Source: NORP240 sp942492445
Lineage (GTDB): Bacteria; Pseudomonadota; Gammaproteobacteria; Pseudomonadales; Pseudohongiellaceae
Reading direction: 5' to 3'
Assembly (NCBI GenBank): GCA_942492445.1
Contig: CALOEW010000030.1
Span: 8,293 to 72,292, forward strand
DNA: 64,000 bases
This document shows, piece by piece, positions 52,673 to 63,236 of the stretch. The notes beneath the pieces were generated by a model that saw only the letters and a program-made list of their open reading frames with translations, searched no databases and was not told where the DNA came from. The number at the start of each line of letters is the position of its first letter. The first letter of the stretch is position 1. The position numbers and the translations under genes are program-made.

Positions 52673-55600
52673 ATGATGCGCAAAGCTGCTGCCGTTCTCA
52701 CCGCAATCTGTTGTCTTGTCGCCAACCAGGTCCTGGCGCTGGGCCTGGGTTCACTGACCCTGGAATCCTCGCTTAACCAACCTCTGAGAGCACGCATCCA
52801 GGTTGTAGACCTGGGTGGAGTCAGTCCTGCCGACATCAGCGTGCAAATGGCTTCGCAGCAGGATTTTCAGCGTTTCGACCTGGAGCGCAGCAATTTTCTT
52901 GTCAATGTGAATTTCGAGATCGAGCGGACCGCGGAAGGTGTGTTCGTTGTCCTCAGCAGTTCCCAGGCGGTGCGCGAGCCCTACCTCAGTTTTATTCTCG
53001 ACACGCGCTGGCCAAGCGGTCGAATTCTCAGTGAGCATACGGTTCTGCTGGACCTGCCGGTGTTCAGCGACGGGCGTTCCGTGGCCGAGCCGATCAACCA
53101 GCCGGTAAGCCCGTCCGCGGAACCCCAGCAGGGTGTGGTGGAGCGTCAGGCGGCCGCTGCTGGAGCCGGACAGTCCGCTGCCCGGGTGGAAGAACCGGAA
53201 CCTGAGTCTCAGCCGGAAGCAACCGGAGCGGTAGCTCGATCCGAGCAGGTTATTTCCGAGGCTCCCGTACTTCCGGACAACCTCGAGATTCAGGAATCCG
53301 ACACTCTCTGGGAGATCGCCCTGCGCGTGCGCCCGGACAACTCCGTTTCGATTCAACAGACCATGCTGGCGATACAGAGGTTGAATCCTGAGGCCTTCGT
53401 GGGTGGCAACATCAACCGGTTGCAGGCCGGCGCGACCCTGCAGATTCCGGATCTCAGCGATATTCAGAGCATCAACCAGCAACAGGCCGTGTCTGAGGTT
53501 TCCCGGCAGAATCAGCAGGCCGATCTGAACGTGGAGCCGCTAACTGCTCCCGGCACCGGCCCCAGGAGCCTTGCCGAGTCTTCGCAGCAGGGGCAATTGC
53601 GGGTATTGACCGCCGAAGACGCGGAGCCGGCCGGAATCGGCGGCAGCGACGCAGTGGCAGCCGAGAACGAGGAACTGGATGCACGCATCGCGGCACTTGA
53701 GACACGGCTTGCCCTGCAGGAAGGAAGAGGCCGATCGTGTGCAAGTCCAGCAGGCTGAGCTGTTGTCCCGCCTCAATGATCTTGACGACCAGATTGCCTC
53801 GGCTATGGAGATTATCCGGTTGCAGGACCAGCAACTGGCGCAGTTGCGCGCCTCGCTGTCCGAAGCAGCCGCACAGGCGGCGGAGCAGCAGCTGGCTGCA
53901 GCTGAGGAAGAGTCCGCTACCGCCGTTACCCGGACTCTGCCAACTCAGGCAGCACCTGCCAGCTTTCTGGACAGCGTGTTAGGAGTTCTCTCCAACAGCT
54001 CGACTCTGTTGATTGTGGTAGTGCTGGTGGTGCTGTTGACTGTAATGATGCTGGTGCGGCGTAACCGTGCTGTTACCGCCGAGGGTCTGGAAGAGGACTT
54101 TGCCGGTGACCTGGAGCCGGAGAGCCTGGGCCGTGACCTGGCTGGTGACGGGCAGCTGGAGCGTAATTTTCCGGATCGGGAGCAGGGTAGCGATCAGGGC
54201 CTCACCAGTGTTGCCGCGCTCACAGGGGCTGGTTTGACAACCGCCGCTTTAGCGGGACTGGAGCAGGATGACGAAGACGAGGAGGACGATCAGCTGGCAG
54301 CAATGGCCGACGACGACTCTGGTGAAGACCCGTCAGAATGGGATCTGGACGACACGGACGAGGAAATCGGAGCCGCTCATGCCTCGGATTTCGATGAGCA
54401 GGATGAGGACGAGGAAGCCGAGCTGGAGGCTGACCCGGAGGAGTTGCTTGCAGAGGAAGATGATTCCGGAGATGTGATTGACTTCGAACTGGAAAGTGGC
54501 GGCGCAGACCCGGAAGCGGAAGACGACGACATAGAGGTCCTGGATTTCGATATAGAGGACTTCCTGAACGACGACGAGGACGAACAATCAGTCGATACCG
54601 GCGCCGATGATGAGGACAGCCCGGAATTGGACGACGGTGATCACGGAGTGGATTTTGAGCTTGATACGGACGCCGGGGAGGAAGAAGAAGCCGACGCCGA
54701 CGACGAAAGTGTCGCCTATCAAGGCATCGACTACACGTCAGATTCCGGGGATGACGTCGAGCCGCTTGAACAGCAGGAGGCCGACGCCGAGCAGCCGTCC
54801 ACAGACGATGCGGACGGGGACAGTGTGGAAACTCTGGATTTCGACCTGAGTGATACCGGAATCGACGAGTTCGACAGCCAGGATTCTGAAAACACCGAAG
54901 CCGGGGACAGTGCGGCGACGGCAATCGAAACGCTGGACTTCTCCCTAGAGGATGACGAAGCCGGAGGAAGGGCGGGGTCCGACAGGCAGGGGGCTGCCGA
55001 CGACACAGCGGTCGATTTCGAGCTGAACGGGCAGGATATTGAAGCCGGGGGTTCAGAAACCCTGGACAATGAGTCGGCGCAGCAAGAGGAAGGAGGATGC
55101 GGATTTCGAGGCCGAAGCAGCCGAAGACTCTGTCAATGCGGAATCGGCAGGTACGATAGAAGAGGACCTCGAGGATGCAATTGACTTCGATGGGGCGGAG
55201 GACCAATCGGAATCCACGTCAGATATCGAAGTGGACCTGGAGAGTGAGCAGATCGAGCCCGGGCGCCATATTGAAATAGAACTTGAAGACGAGGCGGAGC
55301 AGACTTTCGACCAGGGCCAGACTGGCGACCCGGAACCCGGTGCTGAGGTTGTGGTCGATCTGGCAGAGGACGAACCGGAAGCAGACGACCAGACTGCCGC
55401 TCCGAAAGAGCGGGCTTCCAGCCTGGAGGACGACACTGAGGACTCCGACGAACCGGCCACGGGTTATGAAGAGTTCGCCAGATCAACCCGAGGCGCGGAA
55501 GCAAACGGTCCTGACCTGGCGGAGCCGGCAGCCAACGATCAGGAACAGGAGGCCGACGAGGCATCGATCGTAGAAGAGAGCGATGACGATTCGAAACCGG

Positions 55601-55926
55601 TTGCCGCCACTGCCTCTGCCGCCAAGGACGAAGTGGTGGAGGTCCTCAGACAGGATGAGGAGGCAGCCTCGCCAGACTCCGCCATTGAACTGGGCGACCT
55701 GGACTTTTTCTCTGCTGAGAAGGATTCGGCAATCGATGGCGCTGACGAGGACCTGGACTTTCTTTCCGACGACGACGAGGCCGCGACCAAACTGGATCTG
55801 GCCTATGCCTACCAGAAAATGGGCGATGTGGACGGCGCCAAGGAAATCCTCGAAGAAGTCATCAACGAAGGTAACGATGCCCAGATCAGTGAGGCGCGTA
55901 ACCTGATGCAGGCTCTGCGAAAATAG
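52673..55926 (+). CDS. fimV: FimV-like polar hub protein (frame broken twice)
   Basis: Inner-membrane scaffold for polar type IV pili and twitching in pseudomonads. Joined pieces give about 1080 residues. In order: signal peptide (AAAVLTAICCLVANQVLAL), FimV N-terminal domain (LGSLTLESSLNQPLRARIQV), a LysM-like peptidoglycan segment (SDTLWEIALRVRPDN), a coiled coil, a membrane helix (SSTLLIVVVLVVLLTVMMLV), a very long Asp/Glu-rich cytoplasmic region, and the conserved C terminus TKLDLAYAYQKMGDVDGAKE. One extra base at about 53721-53727 (AAGGAAG) and one at about 55087-55095 (GGAAGGAGG) break the frame. ATG 52673 has AGGA upstream. asd-fimV-truA order is pseudomonad-like. Confidence 0.85.
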
Positions 55927-56006
55927 TGATCGCTCCATTGCCTGCGGAGATCATCCAGCAACGCTATACTGCAGTAATACCCGCTGTTCAGTAAGGATAC
56001 ACCCGG

Positions 56007-56837
56007 ATGGATGGCCAGTCTGCAAGGGAGCGGCAATTCCATCGCATTGCCCTGGAACTGGAATACGACGGGTCATCCTTCTGCGGCTGGCAGCGCCAGC
56101 TTTCTCCACGCTTGCCCACCGTGCAGGCCACCCTTGAAGAAGCCCTGTCCCGGATTGCCGATTCAGAAGTCCGGGTTCATTGTGCCGGCAGGACGGATCG
56201 GGGGGTTCACGCAACCGGACAGGTAGTCCATTTCGATACACCGGTAGACCGGGGCAGTAAAGCCTGGGTGCGGGGAACCAACAGCCTGCTGCCGGCAGCA
56301 GTCCGGGTGCGGTGGGCCGGGGCGGTAGCGGCAGATTTTCATGCCCGCTTCTCTGCCACCGCGCGCCGCTACCTTTATCTGCTTTACGAGGCGGACATTC
56401 TGTCCTCCCACCTCCACGGAAGAGCGACCCGGGTTCGGGAAACACTGGATGCGGCAGCCATGTACAGGGCCGGTCAGTACCTGGTAGGCGAGCATGATTT
56501 CAGTGCCTTTCGCGCCGCGGGCTGCCAGTCAAGGACTGCGTGCCGATGTATCAGCAGCCTCAAGGTGGTGCGAAAAAACCGTTTCATCGTAGTGGACGTG
56601 CAGGCCAATGCCTTTCTTCAGCATATGGTAAGAAACATCGTTGGCATGTTGCTGGAGGTGGGGAAGGGCATGCAGGCCGAAGCCTGGGCCGATGAACTGC
56701 TGCGTTCGCGGGACCGCAGCAGCGGAGCCGTGACTGCTGAACCGGACGGATTGTACCTGGTTCGAGTGTGCTATCCGGGTCTGTTCCAGTTGCCTGAAAG
56801 CGGAATCGGGCCAGTCTTTTTACAGCCTTATCCGTAG
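56007..56837 (+). CDS. truA: tRNA pseudouridine(38-40) synthase
   Basis: 276-residue enzyme modifying the anticodon arm of many tRNAs. Catalytic aspartate in AGRTDRGVHATGQVVHF; LEYDGSSFCGWQRQ at the N terminus and AFLQHMVRNIVGMLLEVGKG near the C terminus are characteristic. ATG 56007. Intact frame between fimV and trpF. Confidence 0.96.
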   Translation: MDGQSARERQFHRIALELEYDGSSFCGWQRQLSPRLPTVQATLEEALSRIADSEVRVHCAGRTDRGVHATGQVVHFDTPVDRGSKAWVRGTNSLLPAAVRVRWAGAVAADFHARFSATARRYLYLLYEADILSSHLHGRATRVRETLDAAAMYRAGQYLVGEHDFSAFRAAGCQSRTACRCISSLKVVRKNRFIVVDVQANAFLQHMVRNIVGMLLEVGKGMQAEAWADELLRSRDRSSGAVTAEPDGLYLVRVCYPGLFQLPESGIGPVFLQPYP

Positions 56838-56892
56838 GCTGGGCTGGCTATATTTGCTAGAATCTCGCGCTTTCACAGGATTGGGAAAGCGA

Positions 56893-57519
56893 TTGCCTCG
56901 ACGACGTATCAAAATCTGCGGGATAACCCGCGCCGAAGATGCAAGGCTTGCGGTGAATCTCGGCGCGGATGCTCTGGGGCTGGTATTTCATCCCGCCAGC
57001 CCCAGGGCCGTCAACCCCGACTCGATAACCGATGTGTTGGGAAATCTGCCAGCTTTCATTACGGTGGTCGGATTGTTTGTTAACCCGGTCGAGAAGGACG
57101 TACACAGAGCGCTGCAGACCGGCAGGATTCAGTGTCTTCAGTTTCATGGTGAGGAGACGCCTCAGTTCTGCCAGTCCTTCGGGGTTCCGTTTATCAAAGC
57201 CATCCGGGTCAGGGACCTGGAACAGGCACGCAGGCAGGTAGAGCCCTTTGGTGGTTACGGCAGCGTGATTCTGGACAGTTATGTCAAGGGCGTTCCCGGG
57301 GGCACGGGTGCAGCGTTTGACTGGTCAATTGCGGAACAGCTTGTGGCCGATGGCGGCGTGCCCATAATTCTGGCGGGGGGGCTTACTCCGGAGAACGTAA
57401 GCGCAGCCGTGGCCAGAGTTTCACCCTATGCCGTAGACGTCAGCAGCGGTGTGGAAAGGGAACCCGGCATCAAGGATCCTGAAAAACTCCGGCACTTTTT
57501 TGCCGCCGTTTACAACTGA
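56893..57519 (+). CDS. trpF: Phosphoribosylanthranilate isomerase
   Basis: 208-residue TIM-barrel enzyme of tryptophan synthesis. Catalytic cysteine in RIKICGITRAEDA, aspartate in ILDSYVKGVPGGTG; AGGLTPENVSAAV and DVSSGVEREPGIKD bind phosphate. There is no ATG: TTG 56893 (product begins MPRRRIKICG) fits the family N terminus best; TTG 56881 or 56854 are alternatives. A TAGAAT at 56858-56863 could be its -10. First of trpF-trpB-trpA. Confidence 0.93.
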   Translation: MPRRRIKICGITRAEDARLAVNLGADALGLVFHPASPRAVNPDSITDVLGNLPAFITVVGLFVNPVEKDVHRALQTGRIQCLQFHGEETPQFCQSFGVPFIKAIRVRDLEQARRQVEPFGGYGSVILDSYVKGVPGGTGAAFDWSIAEQLVADGGVPIILAGGLTPENVSAAVARVSPYAVDVSSGVEREPGIKDPEKLRHFFAAVYN

Positions 57520-57558
57520 ATTCAAGTAGAATCTCCCCACGCGACGAGGACCAGTTTC

Positions 57559-58797
57559 GTGCTTAGCAAAGACGCAGTAACCAGCCAGAATTCAAATTCA
57601 GACCCGCTTGACGGCCCCGATCAACTGGGACATTTCGGCCCTTATGGAGGAATGTTCGTCGGTGAAACCCTGGTCGCTGCGGTGGAGGAGCTGGCGGAGG
57701 TCTACAACAGCCTGTCGGCGGACCCGGCATTCTGGGAGGAATTCCATCACGACCTGAAATACTACGTGGGCAGGCCCTCTCCGCTCTACTTTGCCGAGCG
57801 ATTGACCCGGGCCGCCGGTGGCGCCGAAATCTATTTGAAGCGCGAGGACCTCAACCACACCGGGGCCCACAAGGTGAACAACACCATTGGCCAGGCGCTG
57901 CTGGCCAGGCACATGGGTAAAACCCGTCTGATTGCCGAAACCGGTGCCGGGCAGCACGGCGTCGCCAGTGCCACGGTAGCGGCCCGCATGGGGCTGGAAT
58001 GCCACGTGTACATGGGCGTGGAGGATGTCAGAAGGCAGGCTCCCAATGTGTATCGCATGAAGTTGCTGGGTGCCAGGGTAGTCTCTGTGACGTCTGGTAC
58101 AAAAACCTTGAAAGATGCGATGAACGAGGCCCTCAGAGACTGGGCGACAAACGTGGACAGCACCTACTACATGATCGGCACTGCTGCCGGACCGCACCCG
58201 TATCCCAGGCTGGTTCGCGATTTTCAGAGTGTCATCGGCCGTGAAGCCCGGGAACAGTGCCTGGAGCAGACCGGCGGGTTACCGGATGCACTGGTGGCCT
58301 GTGTAGGCGGAGGCTCCAATGCAATCGGTCTGTTCCACCCGTTCCTGCACGACTCCGAGGTGGTGATGTACGGCGTGGAAGCCGGTGGTCTGGGGCTGCA
58401 TACCGGCAAACACGCCGCGCCGCTGAGCGATGGCCGGCCGGGGGTGCTGCATGGCAACCGGACCTACCTGATGACCGACAGTGGGGGCCAGATAAGAAAC
58501 ACACACTCGGTATCCGCGGGGCTGGATTACCCGGGCGTCGGGCCGGAACACGCCTGGCTCAAGGATGTCAAGCGAGTCGATTACGTGTCAGCTACCGACG
58601 AGGAGGCGTTGCGGGCCTTTCACGACCTGACACGCCTGGAGGGTATCATTCCTGCACTGGAGTCGAGTCATGCCATTGCCTTTGCCATGAAACTGGCCGG
58701 GGAGATGGGGGCCGGTCGCCGGATAGTGGTCAATCTCTCGGGTCGGGGTGACAAGGACATTGAAACCGTTGCCGCCCTTGACGGAATAGAGCTGTAG
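57559..58797 (+). CDS. trpB: Tryptophan synthase beta chain
   Basis: 412-residue PLP enzyme joining indole and serine. PLP lysine in LKREDLNHTGAHKVNNTIGQ; ETGAGQHGVASATVAARMG; phosphate-binding CVGGGSNAIGLF. GTG start at 57559 preceded by GAGGA. Seven bases from the trpB stop to the trpA ATG. Confidence 0.97.
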   Translation: MLSKDAVTSQNSNSDPLDGPDQLGHFGPYGGMFVGETLVAAVEELAEVYNSLSADPAFWEEFHHDLKYYVGRPSPLYFAERLTRAAGGAEIYLKREDLNHTGAHKVNNTIGQALLARHMGKTRLIAETGAGQHGVASATVAARMGLECHVYMGVEDVRRQAPNVYRMKLLGARVVSVTSGTKTLKDAMNEALRDWATNVDSTYYMIGTAAGPHPYPRLVRDFQSVIGREAREQCLEQTGGLPDALVACVGGGSNAIGLFHPFLHDSEVVMYGVEAGGLGLHTGKHAAPLSDGRPGVLHGNRTYLMTDSGGQIRNTHSVSAGLDYPGVGPEHAWLKDVKRVDYVSATDEEALRAFHDLTRLEGIIPALESSHAIAFAMKLAGEMGAGRRIVVNLSGRGDKDIETVAALDGIEL

Positions 58798-58803
58798 CGG
58801 GCC

Positions 58804-59622
58804 ATGAGCAGAATTTCGCACTGTATTCAGACGCGCCGGGAAGCTGGCCTGAAAGTGGTTATTCCCTATCTGGTGGCAGGAGATCCGGACCTGTCCACCT
58901 CGCTGCGTCTGATGCATGCACTGGTCACAGCCGGTGCGGATATCATCGAGCTGGGTGTTCCATTCAGTGATCCATCATCTGACGGAGAAGTGATTCAGCG
59001 AGGCGTGGAGCGCTCACTGGCGGGTGGGACCACCCTCAAGCAGGTTATCGATCTGGTCGCGCAATTCCGGGAAACTGACCAGGCAACTCCCGTGGTGTTG
59101 ATGGGTTATCTCAATCCGGTGGAAATAATGGGGTACGAACTGTTCGTGCGCGATGCCAGAGCCGCCGGGGTCGATGGCGTGCTGCTGGTGGACATGCCCC
59201 CAACCGAATCTTCCGGGCTTGCCGGGCTGCTTTCGGATGCGCAAATGGACCTGATATTTCTGGTCGCGCCGACCACCAGTGAACCCCGGGCCAGACTGAT
59301 AGCGAGCCAGTGTAGCGGCTACCTGTACTATGTGTCCCTCAAGGGGGTCACCGGTGCCGCGATCCGGGATACGGAGTCCATTGCCCGTAATATTGCGTCA
59401 CTCAGGTCATTCGCCAATGTCCCTGTTGTCATTGGCTTCGGTATCAAGGACGAGGCCAGTGCAGCCAGTATGGCCGAGCTGGCCGACGGGGTTGTGATCG
59501 GTAGCGCTCTGGTGGCGAAGATTGCCGCGCTGTCTGCGGCAGGCACCGCCGATGACGCAGCAATCGAGGCCTGTGTCGCTCTGATTGCCGCAGTGAGAAA
59601 GCGACTGGACAATGGGGATTGA
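58804..59622 (+). CDS. trpA: Tryptophan synthase alpha chain
   Basis: 272-residue TIM-barrel that releases indole from indole-3-glycerol phosphate and channels it to TrpB. Catalytic glutamate and aspartate in IIELGVPFSDPSSDGEVIQR; YLNPVEIMGYELF and IGFGIKDEASAASMAELADG are conserved. ATG 58804. Followed after 35 bases by accD. Confidence 0.97.
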   Translation: MSRISHCIQTRREAGLKVVIPYLVAGDPDLSTSLRLMHALVTAGADIIELGVPFSDPSSDGEVIQRGVERSLAGGTTLKQVIDLVAQFRETDQATPVVLMGYLNPVEIMGYELFVRDARAAGVDGVLLVDMPPTESSGLAGLLSDAQMDLIFLVAPTTSEPRARLIASQCSGYLYYVSLKGVTGAAIRDTESIARNIASLRSFANVPVVIGFGIKDEASAASMAELADGVVIGSALVAKIAALSAAGTADDAAIEACVALIAAVRKRLDNGD

Positions 59623-59657
59623 TCACAGATTCTGCGTGAACGAGGAATTGTTGACTA

Positions 59658-60779
59658 ATGAGTTGGATTAACAAGATTCTGCCATCCATTTCCACTTCTT
59701 CCATTGGTGGAAAGAACAAGTCCTCGGTACCCGAAGGGCTCTGGAAGAAGTGTCCGCGTTGTGACCAGACACTTTATCGCGGTGAACTGGAGCGCAATCT
59801 GGACGTCTGCCCTAAATGCGACCATCACCTGCGCATTACCGCCAGGAGGCGGATCGAGCTGTTTCTGGATCCGGAGCATCAGGAGGAGCTGTTCAGCGAC
59901 ATAGAGCCGGTGGATATGCTGAAGTTCAAGGATCTGAAAAAATACAAGGACAGGCTGAGCGCGGCGCAGAAGGCGACCGGCGAGAAAGATGCACTGATCG
60001 TATTCCGTGGCCTGGTCGAGGACACCGAAATGGTGGTCGCCGCTTTTGAATTTGCATTCATAGGTGGTTCCATGGGTACGGTAGTGGGGGAGAAGTTCAC
60101 ACAGGCAGTGAACACCTGCATCGAGGAGCGCCTGCCGCTGGTGTGTTTTTCCACCAGCGGGGGAGCCAGGATGCAGGAGGCGCTGCTTTCGTTGATGCAG
60201 ATGGCAAAGACGTCGGCAGCTCTGGCGAAATTGCGAGAGCAGAGGCTGCCATTTGTTTCGGTGCTGGTCGATCCGGTTTATGGAGGAGTTTCCGCCAGCC
60301 TGGCAATGATGGGTGACATCAATATTGCCGAGCCCAATGCGCTGGTCGGTTTCACTGGACCTGATGTGATACGTCAGACCGTGAGAGTCAAACTTCCAGA
60401 GGGTTTTCAGCGCAGCGAGTTCCTGTTGGAGCACGGGGCAATCGACATGATCGTGCATCGGAAAAAGTTGCGCAATCGCATCGTGTCACTGATCAGAAAG
60501 CTCATGAATATTCGTCCGGCGGTTGCCGAACCGGAGCCCGGGCCGGAGTCGGGAAGCGAAATTCAGCACGGGGACGATGCCCCCGGCGAGGCAGAGGCGG
60601 AGAATGCGGATTCCATGGATTCCTCCACCGAAGCCGGGGAGTCCCGTGATGCGGAAGGAGAGGAGAATCCGGAAGAAGGGGACGAGACAGACACAGAGGA
60701 AATTCCCCAATCCGCTGAACAGCCGGCGTCAGATGCGGAAGATCTGGACGGCGGGCACAATTCGTCCACCAAACAATAG
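59658..60779 (+). CDS. accD: Acetyl-CoA carboxylase carboxyltransferase subunit beta with acidic tail
   Basis: Beta half of the carboxyltransferase for malonyl-CoA synthesis. N-terminal zinc ribbon with CPRCDQTLY and VCPKCDHHLR; crotonase-fold core with FSTSGGARMQEALLSLMQMA and DPVYGGVSASLAMMGD. The family core ends near residue 290 (LIRKLMNIRP). Then come about 85 residues extremely rich in Glu, Asp, Ser and Pro, giving 373 in total against 304 in E. coli. The tail is in frame and ends with a normal stop, so it is not a frameshift artefact. ATG 59658. Confidence 0.95.
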   Translation: MSWINKILPSISTSSIGGKNKSSVPEGLWKKCPRCDQTLYRGELERNLDVCPKCDHHLRITARRRIELFLDPEHQEELFSDIEPVDMLKFKDLKKYKDRLSAAQKATGEKDALIVFRGLVEDTEMVVAAFEFAFIGGSMGTVVGEKFTQAVNTCIEERLPLVCFSTSGGARMQEALLSLMQMAKTSAALAKLREQRLPFVSVLVDPVYGGVSASLAMMGDINIAEPNALVGFTGPDVIRQTVRVKLPEGFQRSEFLLEHGAIDMIVHRKKLRNRIVSLIRKLMNIRPAVAEPEPGPESGSEIQHGDDAPGEAEAENADSMDSSTEAGESRDAEGEENPEEGDETDTEEIPQSAEQPASDAEDLDGGHNSSTKQ

Positions 60780-60889
60780 CACCGGTCCGATTCCGAATGG
60801 CAGAGCCCTGCCACGATCCGGTTCCGGCCCCTTTCCGTCGTCAACATGACGCGCCTGATGCCTCCGCAAGTGATGGGGATTTCAGACTT

Positions 60890-62168
60890 ATGAACCTGGC
60901 TGACTGGCTGCACTATATCGAGTCGCTGCATGCCCGGGAGATCGATCTGGGTCTCGATCGGGTGCGGCAGGTTGCAGAGCGCCTGGCGCTGTGTGTGACC
61001 ACCGAGCGGGTGATAACGGTCGCCGGAACCAATGGCAAGGGGTCCTGTGTGGCAACCCTTGAGGCCCTGTTACTGGCCCAGGGCCTCAGGGTGGGTGCCT
61101 ATACGTCGCCGCACCTGCAGCGCTACAACGAGCGCATAAGGGTTGCCGGCGAGGACGTGAGCGACGAGGCGCTTTGCCAGGTGTTCGTCCAGATCGAACA
61201 GGGTCGGCAAAGCACGCCTCTTACCTATTTCGAATTCGGAACCCTGGCGGCGCTTCTACTGTTTCAGCAGGAATAACTTGATGTAATGGTGCTGGAAGTG
61301 GGGCTGGGCGGAAGGCTTGACGCGGTCAATATTGTGGACTGTGATGTGGCGGTAATTACCACCATCGACCTGGATCATACTGCCTGGCTGGGGGAAACCC
61401 GTGAAGCAATAGGGCGCGAAAAAGCGGGCATTGTTCGTGCCGGCATGCCCCTGGTCTGCGCCGACCGGAAGCCGCCGGACAGTGTGCTGGAGCAGGCAGC
61501 CCTGGCTGGCGCCCCGGTTTATCTCGTCGGCGAGAATTACGACCAGTTTATCGACACCGGGGGCAGCTGGTGCTGGCGGGGATCAAGTGCTGCGGAGACA
61601 CTGGTTCAAGTGGCGGGCCTGCCCGTGCCCTGGCTGCACCCCGATGTGGTGGCGGCCGCCATGGAGGTGCTCTGTCTGAGCGGGCTGTTACCGGACCGGG
61701 ATACCCTGTCCCGGGTGCTTCAGGCGCTGCGACTGCCGGGCAGATTTGAGCGAATAGTGGATTCGCGACGGTCCTGTGAGGTGATACTCGATGTGGCCCA
61801 CAATCCGGCGGCAGCCCGTGTTCTTGCCGACAGGCTGGCAGGCTGGCAGGCGCGTGGTGGCGGCACCGGGAAAAATTCGGCTGATCCTGGCCATCATGGC
61901 AGACAAGGATGTCGCCGGAGTGGTCGGGGCCTTAGATTCAGTGGTAGACATCTGGTATATTGCGCAGGTAAGCCAGGCGCGCTGCTTGCCGGCGCTGGAA
62001 CTTGCCGCCCAGACGGAGTCGATTATCAGAGCGAAAAGTCTCACCGTATGTCAGGATGTCCTGTCCGCTTATGAAAGCGCCTGTGAATCGGCCGGGCCGG
62101 ATGACGTGGTGGTTGTGACCGGGTCGTTTTATACCGTGGCTGAGGTCAGGAATTTCCTGGAGAGGTAA
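60890..62168 (+). CDS. folC: Folylpolyglutamate/dihydrofolate synthase (internal stop and one frameshift)
   Basis: Adds glutamate to folates; follows accD as in Pseudomonas. The start is ATG 60890 (MNLADWLHYIESLHAREIDL). P-loop TVAGTNGKGSCVATLEALL and SPHLQRYNERI are intact. The frame meets an in-frame TAA at 61274-61276, between LLLFQQE and LDVMVLEVGLGGRLDAVN; similarity continues in the same frame, so this is a base substitution, not an indel. A second defect, one extra A in the A5 run 61871-61875, shifts the frame to GKIRLILAIMADKDVAGVV, ending VTGSFYTVAEVRNFLER. Joined length is about 425, normal for the family. Confidence 0.85.
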
Positions 62169-62242
62169 CCCCTTGCAGCCCCGTTCAGATTGTTCAATTT
62201 ACTTGCCACCTGTACTGAAGCAATGTCCCTGGCAGGGTGTAA

Positions 62243-62845
62243 ATGGATCACGGTAATAAACAGCGAGTGGTAGGCACCCTGGTGCTGTTGGCGTTGGCCC
62301 TGGTGTTCCTGCCGTTTGTACTGGACGGTGATGGCAATTACCAGCCCGCCATCAACACCCGGATTCCCGAATCTCCGACTGTTGAACTGATGCCGGAGCC
62401 GGTGCCCCGGCGTCCGGAGATCGAGGCTGACCGCTATCCTCAACAACAGCCCCAGCCTGATTTCCAGGTGCTCGACGAGCCCGCGGACGAACCCGATTCC
62501 GATCAGGTGGCCCAACCGGTCGAGGAATTGGCAGAATCGGAACCCACCGCGCCGGACCTTCAGGAACAGGAGCCGGGACTTGATCAACGCTCACTTCCTG
62601 AGAGCTGGAGTGTCAGGCTGGGGGTTTTCTCCAATCCGCAGAATGCGGTCAACCTTGAGGAACGGTTACGCAACGCCGGTTACCGCGCCTATACGCGGCA
62701 AATGCCAGCCGCCCAGGGGATGGTGACGGGAGTTTTTGTGGGGCCGCAGGTAGAGCGATTGACCGCCAACAGGCTCAAGGTACAGTTACAGGAAGAATTT
62801 CAATTGGCAGGTCTGGTGGTCAGATTCGAAGTCGAATCTTTCTGA
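62243..62845 (+). CDS. SPOR-domain cell-division protein (DedD-like)
   Basis: 200 residues: short cytoplasmic N terminus, one membrane helix (VVGTLVLLALALVFLPFVL), a Pro/Glu/Gln-rich periplasmic linker, and a C-terminal SPOR domain from about residue 120 (SWSVRLGVFSNPQNAVNLEE ... TGVFVGPQVERLTAN). SPOR domains bind glycan strands stripped of side peptides at the division septum. folC-SPOR-cvpA is the normal gene order. ATG 62243. Confidence 0.92.
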   Translation: MDHGNKQRVVGTLVLLALALVFLPFVLDGDGNYQPAINTRIPESPTVELMPEPVPRRPEIEADRYPQQQPQPDFQVLDEPADEPDSDQVAQPVEELAESEPTAPDLQEQEPGLDQRSLPESWSVRLGVFSNPQNAVNLEERLRNAGYRAYTRQMPAAQGMVTGVFVGPQVERLTANRLKVQLQEEFQLAGLVVRFEVESF

Positions 62846-62900
62846 CGCAGATCCCCTTGCACCGGATACACGACAGTTTGAACAGAGCGAAGAGAGTAGC

Positions 62901-63236
62901 GTGAGTCAGCTAGCGGACTTCAATTGGGTAGACATCGTTATTTCTGTGGTCATAGCACTCTCATTTGTATTCGGCCTGTGGCGGGGTCTGGTGAAGGAAG
63001 TCCTCTCACTAGTGACCTGGGTCGCAGCACTGGTTGTGGCTAGAGTGTACAGTGAGGATTTCGCGCCGCTGCTGGCGTCCACCTTCGAAGGTGAGACCTC
63101 CAGGTTGGTGGCCGCGTTCCTGCTGCTGTTTTTTGCGACGCTGGTAGTCGGAGCGCTGGTGAATCACCTGATGGTGAAACTGATTTCCTTCGTGGGGTTG
63201 AGGAGTCTTCGACTGACAGGTCCGGTTTCCGTATAA
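62901..63236 (+). CDS. cvpA: CvpA family membrane protein, truncated
   Basis: Only 111 residues of a family normally 160-190 long. GTG start; N terminus ADFNWVDIVISVVIALSFVF with helices through LVSAFLL-like segments to LVNHLMVKLISFVGL. The next conserved block (GTDR followed by a Gly-rich helix) is seen only in another frame as SSTDRSG at about 63206-63224; then similarity ends and base composition drops. A one-base frameshift near 63192-63203 plus loss of the 3' end explains this. purF, which normally follows, is absent. Confidence 0.8.
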   Translation: MSQLADFNWVDIVISVVIALSFVFGLWRGLVKEVLSLVTWVAALVVARVYSEDFAPLLASTFEGETSRLVAAFLLLFFATLVVGALVNHLMVKLISFVGLRSLRLTGPVSV

